From positions 1 to 43,575 of the IMG/VR virus record IMGVR_UViG_3300012009_000128: DNA of 43,575 nt; one strand, given 5' to 3'. Positions 14,999 through 23,536 of this stretch are shown in pieces; within the stretch, counting starts at the first letter, position 1; each line of letters opens with the position of its first letter. The notes beneath the pieces are model-generated. The model saw only the letters and a program-made list of their open reading frames with translations. It made no database searches and was not told the origin of the DNA. A program made the position numbers and the translations under genes. This DNA is from a virus.

Positions 14999-15997
14999 TT
15001 ACGCCGCTATCCCAGCACGATGTTCCAAGCGCCGGCGAATTTTTGACCGGACGGCCTGGTCATCCCACAACACGACCTTCGGTTTGGCGATTAATGCCTC
15101 AACAGTCTGGGCTGCTCGCAGAAGAGTCTGGAGCGATTCTCTCATGCTGATTTCTTCTGCGACGGGCACAGGCTCCAGGAGCGGCAGCTGCACCGGAATC
15201 GGCTGTTCTGCCGGCTCCTCCTTGCCAAAGATAGCCTCCTCAAGCTGCTGACGGCTTGGGCCACCAACCATGCGAAAATCTGGCCACCAGACACCCCAGG
15301 GCGCATACAGGTACAGATTGAGCTGTGTACAGAGCACCATTAGGCGCATGATATCCTGACCGGTCAACCGCAGGCTGTAGTTGCTGGCAGCCAGCAGTAG
15401 AGAACCAGTGCCACAGCAAGGATCGTGTACGGTCTGACTACGCATATCCCCCTGCCCCGAAAACATCATCTGGGCCATTGCCTTACACAGATTCATAGAC
15501 GTGGCAAAGAAGCCAGCGCCTGAGAAGGGGTTGTAGCCCTGGTTCTCAGCGCCCTGGGCAAAGTGAGCCATGTAGTCAGCGGGGTGCTGGAGCAGCAGAC
15601 CGAGATTGAACTGCTCATACCACTGATCCAATACTTCAGCGGATAGCCGACGTAGATCGGGGATATCCAGCGGTGACTCATACTGCCGGAATTTGGGCAG
15701 GCCCAGACCATGTAGGACCCAGACCACCCAGGCTTCGAAGGCGTCGCTATGGCGAATACCGTGCCGTTCGGCAATGCGCAGCAGATCGCTGATGTGCTTT
15801 GTCACCTCATACGCCGGTTGGCCCAGAAAGTCGATCTGCGGGATCGGCTCATCCGGTAGCTGCGCATCCAGGAGGATGTTCGACCAGTATTCCCAGCGGC
15901 CCGTACCGATACCTGGCAACTGATCGAGCTTGACCAGGTATGGGAACAGCCAGTTCGGACGCATCTTGTGCAGATGCTTGGGCGCATACGCAGACAT
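14999..15997 (-). CDS. N6-adenine methylase-like protein lacking the catalytic motif
   Basis: A 332-residue protein. Residues about 155-235 match the core of N-6 DNA methylases of HsdM type: the entry helix GAGFFATSMNLCKAMAQMMF, the SAM-binding motif HDPCCGTGSLLLAA and GQDI. The catalytic (N/D)PP(Y/F) tetrapeptide, expected some 60 residues on, is absent; the chain reads LYAPWGVWWPDF and then becomes a linker. It probably binds SAM or DNA without methylating, or methylates with an unusual site. The last residues (IRRRLEHRAGIAA) nearly repeat the C-terminus of the neighbouring PolX-like protein. It follows that gene with an 8-base gap and is the last gene of the operon. Confidence 0.7.
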   Translation of the reverse strand: MSAYAPKHLHKMRPNWLFPYLVKLDQLPGIGTGRWEYWSNILLDAQLPDEPIPQIDFLGQPAYEVTKHISDLLRIAERHGIRHSDAFEAWVVWVLHGLGLPKFRQYESPLDIPDLRRLSAEVLDQWYEQFNLGLLLQHPADYMAHFAQGAENQGYNPFSGAGFFATSMNLCKAMAQMMFSGQGDMRSQTVHDPCCGTGSLLLAASNYSLRLTGQDIMRLMVLCTQLNLYLYAPWGVWWPDFRMVGGPSRQQLEEAIFGKEEPAEQPIPVQLPLLEPVPVAEEISMRESLQTLLRAAQTVEALIAKPKVVLWDDQAVRSKIRRRLEHRAGIAA

Positions 15998-16005
15998 GAT
16001 ATGCC

Positions 16006-17100
16006 CTATGCAACCAGCCCGGCCCGCTGTTCGAGGCGACGGCGGATGTATTCTCGCACAACAGTGTCAGCCACCACGTGGCGCTGAGGAGCTTTTGAAG
16101 CGATAAGTTGTTCCAGGTGGGCAATGAGCGTTTTACGCGGATCAGCTTTCTCTTGCTCGAGCTCCAGTAGGATGGCCAGTTCAGTATGGTCAAGGTTTTT
16201 GATCGTCCCCTTGACGTAGCTGATGCTGGCACACAGCATATTCGCCAGTTCAGCACGGAGTGTCAGGCGGTAACCAGGGCTGTCACTGCCTTTCGCGATC
16301 AGACCATCTGCGACCAGGGCGTCACGAGCCGGAATCAGAACGGTATTTCCGACGAAAAAGTCACCGGTTTCTTTGCGGGCTGCGCGCAGCAGGTCCACTG
16401 TCGTTTGAGGACCTTTCAGGCGAATTTGCCGCAGGATCTGCGTTTTGAGCCGCTCGATTTCCTCGGGGCTTGTCTGTCGGTCCTGGTGGGCCTGCGGTCT
16501 GCGCAAATTGACCGGTTTACGGTCTTGCGGATTGAGATAGGCCACCCCAGCCATCCGGAAGTAGTCTTCTTCCTCTGGCACCGGTACAACATCACCGGTC
16601 GCTTCGTGAATCAGTTTGCCGGCTTGTTGGCGATAGGGAGTGTGATTCTTGATCCTCGCCACCAGGGCCTGTGAAAAGTCAGCCGGCCCGGTGCGAATCG
16701 TGAAGATCGCCCCCCAGTTCTCAGGCGTGGCGATGAAGAGGTCGACCTGGGCAATGGTGCCCTTCTCGACCTGAAGCCAGAATTTCTTCATACGTTCGCC
16801 CCAGGCCGGACGTGCGCCTGATGGTGGTTCACGCCAGATTTTCTCCTCAGCGATCAGCTGATCGAGCACATCGTCTAGCCGGCTGCGCCGAGCACCAGCA
16901 TGTTGTTCCTGACCGAATAGGTCTAGCTGCCTGGTCTGGTATACCTTTGGAATGGCGACAATCTCGATGTCGCCAACGGTGGGCTTTTCACGGCGGATGC
17001 TGCCCGCGATCTCAATACGTTCGCAGGCAGGCTGTAGAACGTCGATCAATTTCTGGGCGACGATCTGAGCATCCGCCAGGGGGAGTGTCGTTTTGGACAT
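16006..17100 (-). CDS. PolX-type nucleotidyltransferase with winged-helix tail
   Basis: A 364-residue protein. Residues about 30-175 carry the DNA polymerase beta-like palm: GSIRREKPTVGDIEIVAI holds the Gly-Ser and the first two metal-binding acidic residues, and QVDLFIATPENWG the third. GPADFSQALVARI resembles the substrate-facing helix. It lacks the N-terminal helix-hairpin-helix domain and the PHP domain of full bacterial PolX, so it is a minimal gap-filling or terminal-transferase-type enzyme. Residues about 215-300 look like a winged helix (ILRQIRLKGPQTTVDLLRAA). It ends with IRRRLEQRAGLVA, shared with its neighbour. GGAGG before the ATG at 17100 fixes the start, which overlaps the stop of the upstream gene. 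Confidence 0.8.
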   Translation of the reverse strand: MSKTTLPLADAQIVAQKLIDVLQPACERIEIAGSIRREKPTVGDIEIVAIPKVYQTRQLDLFGQEQHAGARRSRLDDVLDQLIAEEKIWREPPSGARPAWGERMKKFWLQVEKGTIAQVDLFIATPENWGAIFTIRTGPADFSQALVARIKNHTPYRQQAGKLIHEATGDVVPVPEEEDYFRMAGVAYLNPQDRKPVNLRRPQAHQDRQTSPEEIERLKTQILRQIRLKGPQTTVDLLRAARKETGDFFVGNTVLIPARDALVADGLIAKGSDSPGYRLTLRAELANMLCASISYVKGTIKNLDHTELAILLELEQEKADPRKTLIAHLEQLIASKAPQRHVVADTVVREYIRRRLEQRAGLVA

Positions 17101-17657
17101 CACTCATCCTCCGGTAAATACACGTCCTCGTCTAGGTTGTCGATCAACGGCTGAAGTTCATCTCTGAACTCAATCAGCCGGTCCAACCCGATTACCACAT
17201 CGTCGGCCATCAGCGTCTCGTCGGGGTTTATGAGCACAGTGATCAGCTTCCAGGCCTGCGCCCGTGAACACCCCTGGTTCTCCGCAATCGTATCTGCCAG
17301 GTTGTCCATCCAGGCCAGCTTCCCGCGCATGGCCTCATCACGCTGCTCAATCGCCCGCCGCAGCATGGCGATCAACGCCGTGTGCTGAGCCACCAGTTCA
17401 TGCAGAAACTCTGCAATCTGGACGGCATCATCCTCATTGGCCCGGATGATATTGATGGCACGATTCTGGTGAAACGGAGACTCGATCTCCCCTTCGATGA
17501 GAAGTTCAAGCTGGTTTGTGCTGTCCAGGATGTGGCCGAGCAGCTGCACTACTTCCAGGCTGGCGTGCTCAGCATGGCGGCGCTGGTCGTACAACTCGAA
17601 GACGGAAAGTTCGCGAGCCTCACCTGTGTCTTGAATCTCATCAGGCAATGGTGACAT
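17100..17657 (-). CDS. helical protein of unknown function
   Basis: A 185-residue, acidic, almost all-helical protein (FLHELVAQHTALIAMLRRA) ending in an acidic tail (DEDVYLPEDE). I do not recognise a family. It is translationally linked on both sides: it overlaps the PolX-like gene by a few bases and the zinc-ribbon gene by 17. GGAGGG precedes its ATG. A structural or regulatory partner of the PolX/methylase-like pair is plausible from the tight linkage only. Confidence 0.6.
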   Translation of the reverse strand: MSPLPDEIQDTGEARELSVFELYDQRRHAEHASLEVVQLLGHILDSTNQLELLIEGEIESPFHQNRAINIIRANEDDAVQIAEFLHELVAQHTALIAMLRRAIEQRDEAMRGKLAWMDNLADTIAENQGCSRAQAWKLITVLINPDETLMADDVVIGLDRLIEFRDELQPLIDNLDEDVYLPEDE

Positions 17658-18261
17658 CAGTTTTCCCTCCTGACTTCAGGCCAGCAATGGCTTGCGCCAG
17701 GGGGCCGTTTTTTACTGCTTGATATGCGGCCTGGCCCACTGCCATGAGTTCAGCGTTGGCTGCCTGCTGCTGTGTAGGTTTTTCTGAAGTGGACGTGACG
17801 GCGACAAGAGTCGACTTATCAGGAGTCTTGTCAGACTTCTGCTGCCTTTTCTTCTTTTTTGCGCGCCGTCTCAACTCTTCTTTCCACGCCTTGTGGCCGC
17901 CATGCAAATCGACAGCATGGGCGCAGCGTCCACACTGGTAGTAGCCGTTGAATCGTCGCGTGGTTGATTCACCACAATCGTGACATTTGCCTTTCGGCTC
18001 TTCAGCTAACCAATGGCCAGCCGGTGGCTCTGGCGCATGTCGCCAGAAATCCATCCGGGTCTTGGTAGTGTTTTGGCGGAAATTGCGCTCGACACCCTCC
18101 AGGAACCGCGTGGCGCTTTTGTGACCGCGGCGTTTGAGAATGCTGATGGCCTCCCGACAGACCCGGGAGTTTTGCTGCGCGCGCCAGATCAGCGCACCGG
18201 TGGGCAGCAGTTCCAGATCAACCGCCCATTTTGGCGGGTTTCTTCTTTTTCGCTTTGCCAT
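17641..18261 (-). CDS. zinc-ribbon protein, basic
   Basis: A 206-residue protein with a very basic N-terminus (MAKRKRRNPPKW) and a four-cysteine zinc ribbon in the middle (CHDCGES ... YQCGRC). A Lys-rich stretch follows (RRRAKKKKRQQKSDKTPDK), and then a low-complexity tail. The ATG at 18261 is chosen for its AGGAGC ribosome site; the longer frame upstream has none. Likely a nucleic-acid-binding protein. It is preceded by a hairpin with five T (terminator-like), so it may be partly uncoupled from the upstream coiled-coil gene. No specific family known to me. Confidence 0.65.
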   Translation of the reverse strand: MAKRKRRNPPKWAVDLELLPTGALIWRAQQNSRVCREAISILKRRGHKSATRFLEGVERNFRQNTTKTRMDFWRHAPEPPAGHWLAEEPKGKCHDCGESTTRRFNGYYQCGRCAHAVDLHGGHKAWKEELRRRAKKKKRQQKSDKTPDKSTLVAVTSTSEKPTQQQAANAELMAVGQAAYQAVKNGPLAQAIAGLKSGGKTDVTIA

Positions 18262-18281
18262 ATATACTTGCTCCTGTAGTG

Positions 18282-18308
18282 GAAAAAGGGACGGTTGCAA
18301 CCGTCCCT
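18282..18308 (-). terminator. intercistronic terminator-like palindrome
   Basis: A perfect 22-nt palindrome with arm AGGGACGGTTG, followed on the minus strand by TTTTTCC. It lies between the coiled-coil gene and the zinc-ribbon gene and may be a partial terminator that lowers downstream expression. Confidence 0.65.
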
Positions 18309-18317
18309 CGCTCTGCT

Positions 18318-19721
18318 CTATGCAGCGGGCGCATTTGGGTCTTGGGAAAGGTCAGTGCGTTCGCTGCGCTGTTGACGGGTTATTTCCGGCGTCTCTTCAG
18401 CTGCATCGAAGAGATCAGGACCGGTTTGCTGCCGGCGCGCCTGGCGCACCAGGTCGGGCGCTGGCTCATCGGGGATGCCCAGATCGCGTGCAGACCGGCT
18501 GGCGATATTCGCTGTGACCAGATCGGCCTTGAGCGAGATTCCGACATCCTTCAGCAGGTCCCGGACGCGAGTCGTGTTGTCCTTGCTGGCGGCACCTTGT
18601 TCGACCATCTGCTCCAGGTCTTGGCAGACGCGATTCAGTTCGTCGTCATCAGTGAAGTTGAGCACCTGCACCTGGTCGACCAGGTTCTTGAGCCGCCCCA
18701 CATAACGGGGATGCAGCGACTCGTGCTGCGGGTCCTTCAGGTATTCCAGCCCGTCGCATACTGCCTCATACACCAGGGTATGCAGTTGGCCGGCCACCTC
18801 ATCGAGCGTCTTGCTGATGCGCTCCTCTTTGAGCCGCTTTTCGTGCTCGATGATCTCCTGGGTGATCCGCTTTTCGCGGTCCAGCCGCTCACGTTCGGCC
18901 TGAAGTTCCAGGCGTTCCTTTTCAGCCTTGGCTCGTGCTTCGGCCCAGACAGCTTGCTTCTCCGCCTGCACCTTCTCCCGGCTGATTTCTTCTAGCCGGC
19001 GCTCGACCTCGCGCTGCTGGACCTCGATCTCCTCCAGCTTGGCCGCCTTGATTGCCTCATCCGGCGCTTCGACAAACGCCGGAATGATCTGCAACGTGAA
19101 CGAGTCGCGGATTTGGTCTGCCGTCGGAATGCGAGCGACCATCTCGGCCAGAATTTCATCCAGCCATTCATCTGGCGGCTGGACTCCGGCATCTTTGGCC
19201 AAGCCCTGCTCGACGCGCCAGCGCACGATGGCGCTGGGCCGGTAGGATTCAACCACCTCATCGACGATGGCATCACGCCGCTCGGCGATATGTTGAGCCA
19301 GTTGGAACCACCGTTCCTTGAGGCTCTTCTCGTCCCAGGACGCATCCAGCGATTTCTTGCTGCCGTAGAGATAGCGGCGCAGGTCTGTCGCCGGCTTCTC
19401 TTCGATGTAGGCTTTGAACTCGTCATACTTGTCCTTCGGCATCAGGTAGCCGAAGAGCGTTTTAAAGCTCCAGCGCTTAAGCAGTGAACGCGCCATGTCT
19501 TCCAGCGTATCGAGTTCTTTCTGCAACTTCTTAGGCAGCAGGCTGCGTGTGCCAGCTGTGTAGGCCTGGAAGCTGCTGGCATCCAGGCCGTATTCGTTGA
19601 ATTCGCTGCGCGTCTTTGCGCGCCAGCGGGTTATGGTCAGGTTAACCAAGATCATCTCGTCGAGCACTTTCGACCATTCAGGCCGAATGCTCCGGATGAT
19701 GGTGTCTTGTTCATCGGTCAT
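18318..19721 (-). CDS. large coiled-coil protein, DUF3150-like N-terminus
   Basis: A 467-residue soluble protein. The N-terminal 140 residues (RAKTRSEFNEYGLDASSF, then SLLPKKLQKELDTLEDMARS and YLMPKDKYDEFKAYIEE) resemble DUF3150, a family found next to AAA ATPases in phage and bacterial clusters; recalled, not searched. Residues about 225-320 form a long charged coiled coil (EEIEVQQREVERRLEEISRE). The C-terminus is charged and likely disordered. It starts three bases after the AAA ATPase stop, a tight two-gene pair, so it is probably the ATPase partner or adaptor. GGAGG precedes the ATG. Confidence 0.7.
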   Translation of the reverse strand: MTDEQDTIIRSIRPEWSKVLDEMILVNLTITRWRAKTRSEFNEYGLDASSFQAYTAGTRSLLPKKLQKELDTLEDMARSLLKRWSFKTLFGYLMPKDKYDEFKAYIEEKPATDLRRYLYGSKKSLDASWDEKSLKERWFQLAQHIAERRDAIVDEVVESYRPSAIVRWRVEQGLAKDAGVQPPDEWLDEILAEMVARIPTADQIRDSFTLQIIPAFVEAPDEAIKAAKLEEIEVQQREVERRLEEISREKVQAEKQAVWAEARAKAEKERLELQAERERLDREKRITQEIIEHEKRLKEERISKTLDEVAGQLHTLVYEAVCDGLEYLKDPQHESLHPRYVGRLKNLVDQVQVLNFTDDDELNRVCQDLEQMVEQGAASKDNTTRVRDLLKDVGISLKADLVTANIASRSARDLGIPDEPAPDLVRQARRQQTGPDLFDAAEETPEITRQQRSERTDLSQDPNAPAA

Positions 19722-19724
19722 GGG

Positions 19725-21518
19725 TTAGTCCTCCAAAAGAAGATCACGCGCCTGGCGTCCGCCTTGAGGCGCAGCAGCTTCCTGTTTGTCTTCAGCGTCC
19801 TGGGCTTCGGCCAGTTCGCGGTAACGCGGCGGCAGCAGGTCCAGGTCATTGACGGCAGCCAGCGCGCCGCTGACCATCCGCTGGCGATCTTTCTGGACGA
19901 TTCGGACCGCCTTCAAAGCGTGATCCAGGTCGTCACCGGTAATCGCCTCGTGGTCATTCTTGCGCGCTACAGATGCCGCTTTGAGCACCACGCGCTCGAT
20001 GTCAGCGCCGGTGTAGCCATCCGTAGCATCGGCGGCAGCGGTCAGATCAACGTTGTCAGCCAGCTTGACGCGATTCTTTTTCGCCATGATTTGGAACATG
20101 GACTGGCGATCTGCCCCAGTTTCCGGAGGCAGCACCGCGACAATCGCATCGAAGCGACCGGAGCGCAGCATTGCTGCGTCGAGCAGGTCTGGACGGTTGG
20201 TGGCCGCCAGCCAGACGACCTTGCCGCGGTTGGCGGTGTCGGCCATAAAGTTGAGCAGCCGGCCAAAGATGTTGCGGTTGACGCTTGAGCCGTCGAACCC
20301 TTCCGACCGGCGAAACGCCTGGTCGATTTCGTCGACGAACACGATGCACGGCGTGAGTGAGCGAATACCGGCCAGCGCTTTTTCAAGATTCTTCTCTGAC
20401 TCGCCGACGATGCCCCCGAGGATGTTTGCCATCCGGAAGTTGACGAAGTTCACGCCGGCTTCAGCTGCGACTTTGGTCGCCATGTAGGTCTTGCCGGTCC
20501 CAGGCGGCCCAGCCAGCAAAATGCCCATGGGGACACTGCCGGCATCGCCGTCTTTCATCGGCTGGATAACCTCATCTCGGAGGTAGCCAACCAAGTAATC
20601 CAGGCCCGCCACATCATCGAGGCTGCCGGTTGCTTCTTCGGTTTCCAAAATGCCCGAATACTGTGACTGCATGATTTCGCGCTTGCGATTCGACACCAGT
20701 TCTGGCGTGATCTCGGTCGCGTTGATGCGCGCCTGGACAATCACGTCCATGATATGGACTTTTTGCAGGCCCGCGGTGATCGCAGCGAAGCGTTCTGGAG
20801 TTAATTCATCTGCCAGGTTGGCATCCGGATTAGCGTCGAGCCGGTCCTTGATGAAGCTCAGACGGACTTCGTAGTCCGGAGCCTGAACCTCAACCGGGTA
20901 AACGGCTTCGGCCAGCAGCGGGTTGATGCCCTTGAGCGACGGCGTGATGAAGAAGATCAGCGGGGCGCTGCCCGACCCGCGCCAGACCGGATTACGCGCC
21001 CAGGTCAGCGCAAATTCGAGCAGGACGCGCTCTTGCGGCGGAATGTAGCCAGCGGCGCTGGCCCCAAACAAGTCATTGGCATAGGGGAACACAAGGGCTA
21101 CTTTGTAGGGCTGCTCGGTGTCCGGGTTGGTGCGCTCCGACAGCTTCAAGGCATCGTTGATGAGATTGAAGGCAGCCTGTGGATCGCGAGGGAACTGGAT
21201 ATCGTTTCCGCCCGCTTGTGATTGCTGCTGCTGGCCGAACTTCTGCAACTGCGGAGGGAGAGTTCCGTTGCCCCCTGCCCCATTCAGCAGGTCCGCCAGC
21301 TTCGTTTTCTGATCATCCAGCGGCAGGGTGATCCCCTGCGCCAGGTCGTATTTGATGACGAAGTCGAAACCGGCCTTGACCAGCACCTGCTCCAACCATG
21401 GCACCAGATCGATCTCGCCATCGGCGTAATCGTTGATCCCCTGGCCATGCAGTGTGAAGGCATGTCCGACCGTTTCTTTGAAAGCCTTGGCAATCTTGAG
21501 CCAAAACGTGGGTTGCAT
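19725..21518 (-). CDS. AAA+ ATPase, Ycf46-like
   Basis: A 597-residue ATPase. The last 280 residues hold a full AAA domain: Walker A GPPGTGKT near 335, Walker B PCIVFVDEID near 390, sensor 1 AATNRPD near 434 and the arginine finger in RSGRFD near 455. The first 300 residues contain a region like a degenerate second AAA domain (VALVFPYANDLFG, then SAPLIFFITPSLKG) without a P-loop, the layout of Ycf46-type ATPases. It should assemble as a ring and remodel protein or DNA-protein complexes. Its operon neighbours (coiled-coil partner, RecT-like protein) suggest a role in phage DNA metabolism. AAGGAGA precedes the ATG. Confidence 0.85.
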   Translation of the reverse strand: MQPTFWLKIAKAFKETVGHAFTLHGQGINDYADGEIDLVPWLEQVLVKAGFDFVIKYDLAQGITLPLDDQKTKLADLLNGAGGNGTLPPQLQKFGQQQQSQAGGNDIQFPRDPQAAFNLINDALKLSERTNPDTEQPYKVALVFPYANDLFGASAAGYIPPQERVLLEFALTWARNPVWRGSGSAPLIFFITPSLKGINPLLAEAVYPVEVQAPDYEVRLSFIKDRLDANPDANLADELTPERFAAITAGLQKVHIMDVIVQARINATEITPELVSNRKREIMQSQYSGILETEEATGSLDDVAGLDYLVGYLRDEVIQPMKDGDAGSVPMGILLAGPPGTGKTYMATKVAAEAGVNFVNFRMANILGGIVGESEKNLEKALAGIRSLTPCIVFVDEIDQAFRRSEGFDGSSVNRNIFGRLLNFMADTANRGKVVWLAATNRPDLLDAAMLRSGRFDAIVAVLPPETGADRQSMFQIMAKKNRVKLADNVDLTAAADATDGYTGADIERVVLKAASVARKNDHEAITGDDLDHALKAVRIVQKDRQRMVSGALAAVNDLDLLPPRYRELAEAQDAEDKQEAAAPQGGRQARDLLLED

Positions 21519-21548
21519 GGTATAATCTCCTTAGCTGATGAAATGCGT

Positions 21549-21590
21549 CGCGGGCATATCGCCGATCAAGGATTGATATGCCCGTCGGCG
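21549..21590 (-). other. leader with two competing hairpins
   Basis: Upstream of the ATPase gene, arms CGGGCATATC/GATATGCCCG can pair, and CGCCGA/TCGGCG can pair in an interleaved, mutually exclusive way. On the plus strand seven T follow, but no plus gene is present. Could be an attenuator of ATPase expression. Confidence 0.5.
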
Positions 21591-21595
21591 TTTTT

Positions 21596-22237
21596 TTAAT
21601 GTGTGTGCGAGGGGCCGCTTTCGGTCACGGCCTGGTTGACGAAAACGGTAGCCGTATACTGACCGGTTTGCTGCATCATCACCTCATGGTTGTGGGTCTC
21701 GACCTCACCCACCGGCTCGACCTGGGCACCATTGGCGCTCAGCGCTTTGGTCAGCGTTTCCAGGGCCGTCTTGCCGGTATCGAAGTCGCCGTCCTGAGTG
21801 ATAAGCTCCAGACGTCCAAGGCGATCTACCTCGACTTTGACCGTGATGCCGGCGTTGATCGTGAAGGCGATCCCGCCATTGGCATCCTGGCGCAGATTTT
21901 GCGGTGTCAGCCCCAGCGCCTGCACGGCCCCCAGAATTTGCACCTGGGCCAGCTGGCCGGCATATAGCTGCGTCTGCCAGTCAGCCGCGTCAAGCATCTT
22001 GCGATACCGACGAGCCCCTCGACTTTCGATATTGCGTCCAGAAAAACGCAAGCTGACAGAGACATTGCCCATTGCCAGCACCCACGTGCCCGCGGGAGTT
22101 TGCGACCAATGTCCGACCGGTACTCCTTGCTCGAGCAACCAGGCGGCCAACCGCTCCCGATTCTCTTTTTCCACAAAGTGTTCCTCGAGGTCGACGACAG
22201 TCTCCGCCGTCTGGACCGCGATTCCGTTACAAGGCAT
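21596..22237 (-). CDS. unknown protein linked to the AAA ATPase
   Basis: A 213-residue protein. The ATG at 22237 follows GGAGGG. The middle (FTINAGITVKVEVDRLGRLEL) looks like a small beta domain of the kind seen in DUF1257/DUF2997 proteins that travel with Ycf46-like ATPases; this likeness is by eye only. The C-terminus is His-rich (VETHNHEVMM, ESGPSHTH), possibly metal binding. Its place immediately upstream of the ATPase supports a shared role. No firm family. Confidence 0.6.
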   Translation of the reverse strand: MPCNGIAVQTAETVVDLEEHFVEKENRERLAAWLLEQGVPVGHWSQTPAGTWVLAMGNVSVSLRFSGRNIESRGARRYRKMLDAADWQTQLYAGQLAQVQILGAVQALGLTPQNLRQDANGGIAFTINAGITVKVEVDRLGRLELITQDGDFDTGKTALETLTKALSANGAQVEPVGEVETHNHEVMMQQTGQYTATVFVNQAVTESGPSHTH

Positions 22238-22258
22238 GGTATCCCTCCAGGGAATCAT

Positions 22259-22282
22259 TAGGGCGGCCCTGCGACCGCCCTA
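22259..22282 (-). other. intercistronic hairpin
   Basis: An 8-bp perfect stem (TAGGGCGG/CCGCCCTA) with an 8-nt loop between the RecT-like gene and the next start. No T-tract. Confidence 0.7.
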
Positions 22283-22296
22283 CTCGTGTGTTTGTG

Positions 22297-23535
22297 TTAG
22301 CTATCCTGCGCTTCCTGGTCAGCCTTGCGGCCCGCGCAGGTTGCGCAGAGTGTGGGATCGATGGGATTGTCGGGATCGGCGTCTTCGATGCCGCAGTTCG
22401 CACATTTCGGCGCACTTTTGGCGTCAGCCTTGTCCAGCTTCTTGTCCGCCGGCGTCTCCGGATTTTTCACCTCAGTTGCGGCGGGTTCTGCCGGCGTTTC
22501 CGACTGATCCTGCTCGTCATTGTCCGGCTTATCGCCCTTAGCCGTGAACTGGCCGTTAATCGGCTCATTCGGCTGGATGTAGCCCTCGTCGATCAACTCC
22601 TGCTCCAGTTCTTCGGGCGTCTGTTCATCGCTGCCGTCAGGCAGCGCGATCTGCCAGCCGTCACCGGTGGCTTCGACATCTAGGCCGCTGGCCTGGAGTG
22701 CAGCCTGTCGGCCCATCTCGGCAAACATCGTGTCAAGCGCCTGCCCCAGACGAACACCGGTACTTGTGATCTGCCGCAGCGCGTCCTTCAGGCTATTCTT
22801 GCGCGCTACCCAGTGACCATCACGGCCACGCGGCACATCGTTGTACGTCGTGTACGTTGAGCCGTCCTTCTTGTAGTGCGTTTCCGTTGGCGACCAGATA
22901 GCTTCACCGCGAATGGGATGATAGGGAATACCCGCGTCCTTGCAGGCTTTCGCCTTTTCGATCTCCCATATTTCGGTGACGTAGCCTATCTGGTCCTCGG
23001 TCAGGAGGCGCTTGGCGCGCTCTTCTTCAGTCATTTCGCGCGACTGGTGCGTGAAGTGAACCTGCTGGCGCGCCAGGTGCAACATGCCTTTGTAGCCGAT
23101 AACGACAGTCAGTTTGCCGCCCTTTTTCCAGGCGTACACGTGGTCGCTACCCGGCAGGGGGTCCAGACCGTGTGCGATGGCAATCTGCGACACCAGGGCA
23201 ACGCCCTGCTGGCCAATTTCATCTGCATTCGGCAGCAGATAGCCCAGGCGAGCCGTCAGCGCCTTGACCTCTTCGCTCTCGCCGTAGATAGCCAGGGCGC
23301 TTTCCTGCTGCTGCGCCTGCCGGCGCGCGTTATCCGTAGTCACGATGGTTGCCTCCAGTTCTCGAACCCGGTCTTCAAGCTGCTTGATTTTGGCCTCATA
23401 TTGCTGGCGCATCTTGATCGCCCATACGGGCCATTCGTGCGGTGGCTGGTGCGCTTTCGGCTTGGCTTTCGCTGCCGACGTGGTCCCAGCCCCGATACGG
23501 CGTTCGTCGCGTGATTTCGTTGCTGGCAAGGCCAC
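22297..23535 (-). CDS. RecT-like single-strand annealing protein with C-terminal zinc ribbon
   Basis: A 412-residue protein with a GTG start after GGAGG. The N-terminal 75 residues are basic and coiled-coil (QQYEAKIKQLEDRVRELEAT). Residues about 105-290 fit the RecT/Redbeta core: AIAHGLDPLPGSDHVYAW, then LTVVIGYKGMLHLARQ and the helix RKNSLKDALRQIT. The C-terminus is a long acidic linker ending in a four-cysteine zinc ribbon (CANCGIED ... CATCAG), an addition to the usual fold. It should coat and anneal single-stranded DNA during phage recombination; no matching exonuclease gene was found next to it. The gene at 23537 upstream is co-transcribed. Confidence 0.8.
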   Translation of the reverse strand: MALPATKSRDERRIGAGTTSAAKAKPKAHQPPHEWPVWAIKMRQQYEAKIKQLEDRVRELEATIVTTDNARRQAQQQESALAIYGESEEVKALTARLGYLLPNADEIGQQGVALVSQIAIAHGLDPLPGSDHVYAWKKGGKLTVVIGYKGMLHLARQQVHFTHQSREMTEEERAKRLLTEDQIGYVTEIWEIEKAKACKDAGIPYHPIRGEAIWSPTETHYKKDGSTYTTYNDVPRGRDGHWVARKNSLKDALRQITSTGVRLGQALDTMFAEMGRQAALQASGLDVEATGDGWQIALPDGSDEQTPEELEQELIDEGYIQPNEPINGQFTAKGDKPDNDEQDQSETPAEPAATEVKNPETPADKKLDKADAKSAPKCANCGIEDADPDNPIDPTLCATCAGRKADQEAQDS

Positions 23536-23536
23536 G

